From contig NZ_CP083986.1 in the NCBI RefSeq assembly GCF_020172685.1, forward strand, positions 3,349,973 to 3,379,022: a stretch of DNA of 29,050 bases, given 5' to 3'. Position numbers and translations under genes: made by a program. Of the stretch, positions 26,090 through 29,050 are shown one piece after another. Each line of letters begins with the position of its first letter. Position 1 is the first letter of the stretch. Below the pieces are notes generated by a model that saw nothing but the letters and a program-made list of their open reading frames with translations, searched no databases and was not told the DNA's origin. The stretch comes from [Mycobacterium] nativiensis (lineage in GTDB: Bacteria; Actinomycetota; Actinomycetes; Mycobacteriales; Mycobacteriaceae).

Positions 26090-26120
26090 AGGGGGCTACT
26101 ACGAGCATGCCGTTGTCCAT
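26070..26120 (-). CDS. ilv leader peptide (attenuation)
   Basis: A 16-aa reading frame, MDNGMLVVAPCALVVA, ends in TGA inside the leader hairpin. It holds Leu-Val-Val twice; the second set (TTG GTT GTT) uses a non-preferred Leu codon for a high-GC genome, as expected for a stalling site. Shortage of charged Leu/Val tRNA would stall the ribosome and permit ilvB transcription. Attenuation of ilvBNC by such a peptide is established in Corynebacterium glutamicum. GGAGGG lies too far upstream to serve; the ATG is 8 nt after a -10 box, so translation is probably near-leaderless. An internal ATG gives a shorter 12-aa version. Confidence 0.75.
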   Translation of the reverse strand: MDNGMLVVAPCALVVA

Positions 26121-26128
26121 AGCCGAAG

Positions 26129-26158
26129 ACGGTAGTCCCTCCACCGACCGGGCGTCAA
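26129..26158 (-). promoter_or_regulatory. ilvBNC promoter
   Basis: TTGACG (26158-26153) and TACCGT (26134-26129) with an 18-nt spacer form a SigA-like promoter whose start would fall within a base or two of the leader-peptide ATG (26120). The -35 is inside the loop and arm of the palindrome at 26140-26174. Confidence 0.6.
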
Positions 26159-26174
26159 ATGCCCGGTCGGTGGA
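26140..26174. repeat. 14-bp-arm palindrome over the ilvB promoter
   Basis: A perfect inverted repeat, TCCACCGACCGGGC (26140-26153) and GCCCGGTCGGTGGA (26161-26174), encloses a 7-nt loop. It begins 14 nt after the stop of the PF10118 gene, so as RNA it is a strong terminator hairpin for the tetR-PF10118 operon (without a U-tract). As DNA it covers the -35 and spacer of the ilvB promoter and could be an operator. Confidence 0.75.
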
Positions 26175-26187
26175 CCCGCTGGACATG

Positions 26188-27054
26188 TCAGTGCAGATGA
26201 TCGACCAGCGTTCCCTGCTCGCCGAACAGTGTCGCCTCCCAACGCTCCAACAGCTCGGTGTTGTCGTGATCGTCGGGATGGAAGCCGGGCTCGATGTAGT
26301 CGCCCAGCCGACGGAAGACCGCTCGGGTCAAGAACGGCGAACGCCGAAGGGCCGCGAAGCTGCGAACCACCCGCACCGGGTTGTAGGCGGCCCGATCGCG
26401 GAACAACGAGAAGATGGTGTTCAGCAAAACCGCGAAGGGGAAGCTGAATCGGATGATCCGCATGGTCCGGATGCGCCGGGTCTCGTCACCGCCGACGGCA
26501 CGGTAGACGTCGAACGCCACCGAGCGGTGCTCGGATTCCTCGATGGCATGCCACAACAGCATGGACCGCACCTCCGAGTCGCCCAGCAGGGCCTGCGCCC
26601 GCTCGTCGGCGAGCAGCGTCTCGGCAAAAACGGCGGTGAAGTGTTCAAGTGCGGCGGTGATGGCCAGGCAGGTCAGCGGCGAGAACCGGCGCTCGGTCGC
26701 CTTCAGGCGCCGATGCACCAACCGGTCGATCCTTCCGGTCGGGTAGCCCATCTCCTGCAGGCGCTCATTGAGCGCGCGGTGCTCGCGGCCGTGAGTCACC
26801 TCTTGGCCGATGAACCCCTTGACCTGATCTTTCAGGTCGGGGTCGGCGATCTGGTCGGCGTAGCGACGCACCGAACGAATGAAGAAGTCCTCGCCCTCGG
26901 GAAACACCGCCGACAGGTGCGCGATCATGTGGCTCATCACCAGGTCGCGCTGCACGAAGTGGCGCTCCAACCCGGCCACCGGGTAGTTGAATCGGATGCG
27001 ACGCGGCTGCACCGCCGGCGGTACGGAGTGAAAGCCGTTTTCGTTCGCGGTCAT
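26188..27054 (-). CDS. PF10118 family metal-dependent hydrolase-like protein
   Basis: A 288-aa protein that I assign to the PF10118 (COG3687) predicted metal-dependent hydrolase family. Helical throughout, it has metal-site patterns GQEVTHGREHRALNERL (about residues 83-99), LEHFTAVFAETLL and HAIEESEHRSVAFDVY (about 160-175). These ExxH-type pairs resemble ferritin-like di-iron proteins more than classical hydrolases. No substrate is known to me. The ATG at 27054 overlaps the tetR stop (ATGA), so the regulator and this protein are coupled and probably linked in function. An open frame continues further upstream but only inside tetR. Confidence 0.8.
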   Translation of the reverse strand: MTANENGFHSVPPAVQPRRIRFNYPVAGLERHFVQRDLVMSHMIAHLSAVFPEGEDFFIRSVRRYADQIADPDLKDQVKGFIGQEVTHGREHRALNERLQEMGYPTGRIDRLVHRRLKATERRFSPLTCLAITAALEHFTAVFAETLLADERAQALLGDSEVRSMLLWHAIEESEHRSVAFDVYRAVGGDETRRIRTMRIIRFSFPFAVLLNTIFSLFRDRAAYNPVRVVRSFAALRRSPFLTRAVFRRLGDYIEPGFHPDDHDNTELLERWEATLFGEQGTLVDHLH

Positions 27055-27713
27055 TGCGTTCCCTCTTGTTGTTGGTCTGCTGGTGGGTCGGGGAAGCCCG
27101 CCTGCAGCGGCCGGGCCAGGATCTTGAAGGCGGCGAGAATGTCGTCGGCGGCCAACGGCTCGTAACCGTCGATCGAGCGGGACAGTGCCAGGCCGTTCAT
27201 CAGCGCGAAGGCCATCTGTGGGCCGAGTCGCGAGGGCGGCGTGTCCGCGTCGGCAGGACCATCCGGGCCCAGCAAGTCGGCATAGACCCGGTCGCAGGCC
27301 TCCGCGAACCGCCGATCTGTCTCGATGACCGCGGGCGCCAACTCCGCGTCGGTGCGCGCCGCCACCCACAGTTCGTGCATTGCGGTGAAAGTCGGGCCCG
27401 AGAACATCGACCACAACAGGTCGATCGCTTCGTCGAGTTTGTCGGCGGCGGGATCCAGCCCCGCCATCAACACCTCGAACTCCTCGATGCGGCGGTTGAG
27501 CGCGAATTCGACGGCTGCGGTCAGGAGCCCGATCTTCGACGGGAAGTGACCTTGCAGTGCGCCCACCGACACTCCGGCTCGACGCGCCACCTCGGTGGTC
27601 GTGGTCCCCTTGAAACCGACCTCGTCCAGGGCTTCAAGCGTCGCGTCCAGCAGCGCATGCCGGGTCTCCGCGGTGCGTTCCGCCTGGGTTCGGCGGGGCT
27701 TTGTCGACGCCAT
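27051..27713 (-). CDS. TetR family regulator
   Basis: A 220-aa TetR-type repressor. The N-terminal helix-turn-helix covers about residues 14-60 (ALLDATLEALDEVGFKGTTT, then VARRAGVSVGALQGHFPSKIGLL). The C-terminal ligand domain is helical with LWSMFSGPTFTAMHELWVAARTD. It probably controls itself and the PF10118 gene through the palindrome 14 nt upstream of its ATG. The ligand is unknown; regulators paired with this family are often lipid- or alkane-related in mycobacteria, but nothing here proves that. The last residues are Gln/Pro-rich. Confidence 0.9.
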   Translation of the reverse strand: MASTKPRRTQAERTAETRHALLDATLEALDEVGFKGTTTTEVARRAGVSVGALQGHFPSKIGLLTAAVEFALNRRIEEFEVLMAGLDPAADKLDEAIDLLWSMFSGPTFTAMHELWVAARTDAELAPAVIETDRRFAEACDRVYADLLGPDGPADADTPPSRLGPQMAFALMNGLALSRSIDGYEPLAADDILAAFKILARPLQAGFPDPPADQQQEGTQ

Positions 27714-27727
27714 GCCCCCATGCTGTC

Positions 27728-27744
27728 CTACTTAAAATAAGTAG
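27728..27744. promoter_or_regulatory. 17-bp palindrome, probable TetR operator
   Basis: CTACTTA-AAA-TAAGTAG is a perfect inverted repeat with 7-bp arms in an AT-rich island (27728-27762) between tetR and the divergent PH-domain gene. On the - strand TTGACT precedes it and TATTTT lies within it, so binding would cover the tetR promoter. The 105-nt space (27714-27818) holds no further gene. Confidence 0.7.
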
Positions 27745-27818
27745 TCAATATTTATTTTTTCTCCGGCGCCCACTCTGCCCGCCCGCACCGCCGGTTCCAG
27801 CGGTGACATCATGCGGAG

Positions 27819-28208
27819 GTGACGTCGCCCTCCACCGACCCCGAACCGTTGGTGATCCGAATCTCGCCGATGGCCCACTTCGCGGTCGGCTTCTTGGCTC
27901 TGGGCCTGCTGATTCCGGTGTTGACCTGGCCGCTCACCGCGCCGCTGCTGGCGATACCGCTGCTGCTGTCAGCACAGATCGCACGGTGGCGCACCGTCGC
28001 CGACACGCAACAGGTCACCGTGCGGACCCTGTTCTCCAGCCGCTCGGTGCCCTGGGACGCGATCGACGGGCTGGGGTTCAGCCGGGGGTCGTGGGCGCGG
28101 GCCCACCTCAACGACGGTGAGCAACTGCGACTGCCGGCGGTCAGCTTCGCGACGCTGCCGCTGCTCACCGAGGCCAGCGGCGGACGCGTGCCCAACCCGT
28201 ATCGCTGA
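27819..28208 (+). CDS. cfp6: PH-domain membrane protein, CFP-6-like
   Basis: A 129-aa protein matching the M. tuberculosis low-molecular-weight antigen CFP-6 (Rv3004) in sequence (MAHFAVGF, SRGSWARAHL in place of HRGSWARATL, and the end TEASGGRVPNPYR) and in position next to ilvB. A hydrophobic stretch at about residues 20-50 probably forms two membrane helices, and the rest is a bacterial PH-like domain. Function unknown. I give the GTG at 27819; an ATG at 27870 would yield 112 residues, the size of CFP-6. The longer form includes VIRISP, which looks like part of the domain. It is divergent from tetR. Confidence 0.82.
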   Translation: MTSPSTDPEPLVIRISPMAHFAVGFLALGLLIPVLTWPLTAPLLAIPLLLSAQIARWRTVADTQQVTVRTLFSSRSVPWDAIDGLGFSRGSWARAHLNDGEQLRLPAVSFATLPLLTEASGGRVPNPYR

Positions 28209-28261
28209 TCGGCATGAGGCGGTCCCAGCCTCTCCTCCGCCGAGCCCCGCTGAACCGCCGG

Positions 28262-28972
28262 TCAGCCGAGCGGGTTCGCCCCGTTGAGGAACACCCACAT
28301 CGCCACACCGCCGGCGATCCCGAGCAGCAGTGCCGCAACGGATCCGATGAACGGGCGCCGGGCCCAGCCGCGGTCACCGTCGAGCCCGTACCGGCCGGGG
28401 CCGACCAGCACGATCGCCACCGCCACCACGATCAGCATGATGTGGAACTCGTGGCCGTCCGGCAGGAAGATCTCGAAGCGTCCCTGGCTGTGCGACGAGA
28501 CGCCGGCCAGTACGCCGTTGATCAGGTAGGCCAGCGCGCCGGCAGCGGCCAAGGGCGTGAAAAGCCCGAGTACGAGCAGCAGGCCGGCGGCGATCTGCCC
28601 ACCTCCGGCGGCATAGGTCAGGATGTCGGCGTGCTGGTAACCGGCGGCCGAGATCGAACCCTGGAACCCGGTCAGACCCTGACCGCCCCACCATCCGAAC
28701 AGTTGGCGCAGTCCGTGGGCCACCAGCAGCACACCCAGACCCAGGCGCAGGATCAACAGGCCCAGGTCCTGGGTGCCGCGCCGGTCCACGGCGCGGAACG
28801 GCTCGTCGGCATCCGAGGCTCCGCCGACGACGCCGGGCACACGGCCACCGGCGGGTTGCGGTTCGGCGTACGGCAACGGGTGGTAGTCGCCGCCGATGCC
28901 GCGCGCACCGGTCGGGGCGTAGGGCGGGATGGCAGCAGTTTCGAAATCACCGGTGTAGGTCGGTGATGGCAT
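28262..28972 (-). CDS. DoxX family membrane protein (Rv3005c-like)
   Basis: A 236-aa protein with a Pro/Gly-rich, probably disordered N-terminus of about 68 residues, then a DoxX domain with four transmembrane segments (about 69-90, 118-136, 138-158 and 175-190) and a final helix near 210-230. Typical elements are LILRLGLGVLLVAHGLRQLFGWWGG in two pieces and GGGQIAAGLLLVLGLFTPLAA. The M. tuberculosis counterpart Rv3005c has been described in a membrane oxidoreductase complex with SodA and SseA. ATG at 28972 has GGAGGA 6 nt upstream. The remaining 78 bases to the window end show no gene. Confidence 0.88.
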   Translation of the reverse strand: MPSPTYTGDFETAAIPPYAPTGARGIGGDYHPLPYAEPQPAGGRVPGVVGGASDADEPFRAVDRRGTQDLGLLILRLGLGVLLVAHGLRQLFGWWGGQGLTGFQGSISAAGYQHADILTYAAGGGQIAAGLLLVLGLFTPLAAAGALAYLINGVLAGVSSHSQGRFEIFLPDGHEFHIMLIVVAVAIVLVGPGRYGLDGDRGWARRPFIGSVAALLLGIAGGVAMWVFLNGANPLG

Positions 28973-29050
28973 GTCGTCCTCCGGATCTACCAGACGTGCC
29001 GACTTGGGACGTCCTTTACCTGCGTCGGCGGTCCCACCCGGCCTGCGCCC

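Overview
The window is a high-GC actinobacterial chromosome segment, almost certainly from a Mycobacterium/Mycolicibacterium. The right half carries a mycobacterial gene order that I recognise from M. tuberculosis Rv2995c-Rv3005c: leuB, serA1, ilvC, ilvN, ilvB1, cfp6 and a DoxX protein. Many genes start with GTG, several starts look leaderless (a TAnnnT box 6-8 nt before the start codon), and most operon junctions are 4-nt ATGA/GTGA overlaps. The first 19 bases are exactly the Tn5 mosaic end used in transposase-based library kits, so the left edge is probably a contig end with adapter left on it.

Left part (58-3844, + strand): the ectoine/5-hydroxyectoine genes ectA, then after an unusual 193-nt gap ectB-ectC-ectD, followed by a DUF3830 gene. 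Next (3841-8450) is a small uncharacterised catabolic module. An amidase and a D-2-hydroxyacid dehydrogenase are on the - strand. Divergently, two tandem Asp/Glu-racemase/maleate-isomerase-like paralogues and a GntR/FCD regulator are on the + strand. Between them one 14-bp palindrome overlaps the -10 of one well-formed promoter and the -35 of the opposite one, so a single GntR site could control both transcripts. I cannot name the substrate; this is the best candidate for an undescribed system in the window.

Middle (8451-18304): an IclR regulator diverges from an 11-gene aromatic operon. It encodes a Rieske ring-hydroxylating dioxygenase (two subunits), an 86-aa unknown, a cis-dihydrodiol dehydrogenase, a class II aldolase-type decarboxylase, and the protocatechuate branch PcaH, PcaG, PcaB, PcaL, PcaI and PcaJ. 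All ten internal junctions are 4-nt overlaps. The logic fits a phthalate-type acid being converted to dihydroxyphthalate, protocatechuate and 3-oxoadipyl-CoA. Ferredoxin, ferredoxin reductase, thiolase (PcaF) and a transporter are absent here.

Right part (18308-29050): core metabolism. serA-leuB make serine and leucine precursors, ilvB-ilvN-ilvC make branched-chain amino acids, and an ATP-grasp enzyme of unknown substrate sits between serA and ilvC. The ilvBNC operon has a clear attenuator: a 16-aa leader peptide with Leu-Val-Val twice, a long hairpin over the second set, and a terminator hairpin followed by six U. A TetR/PF10118 pair with its own operator lies between ilvB and cfp6. The window ends with a DoxX-family membrane protein.
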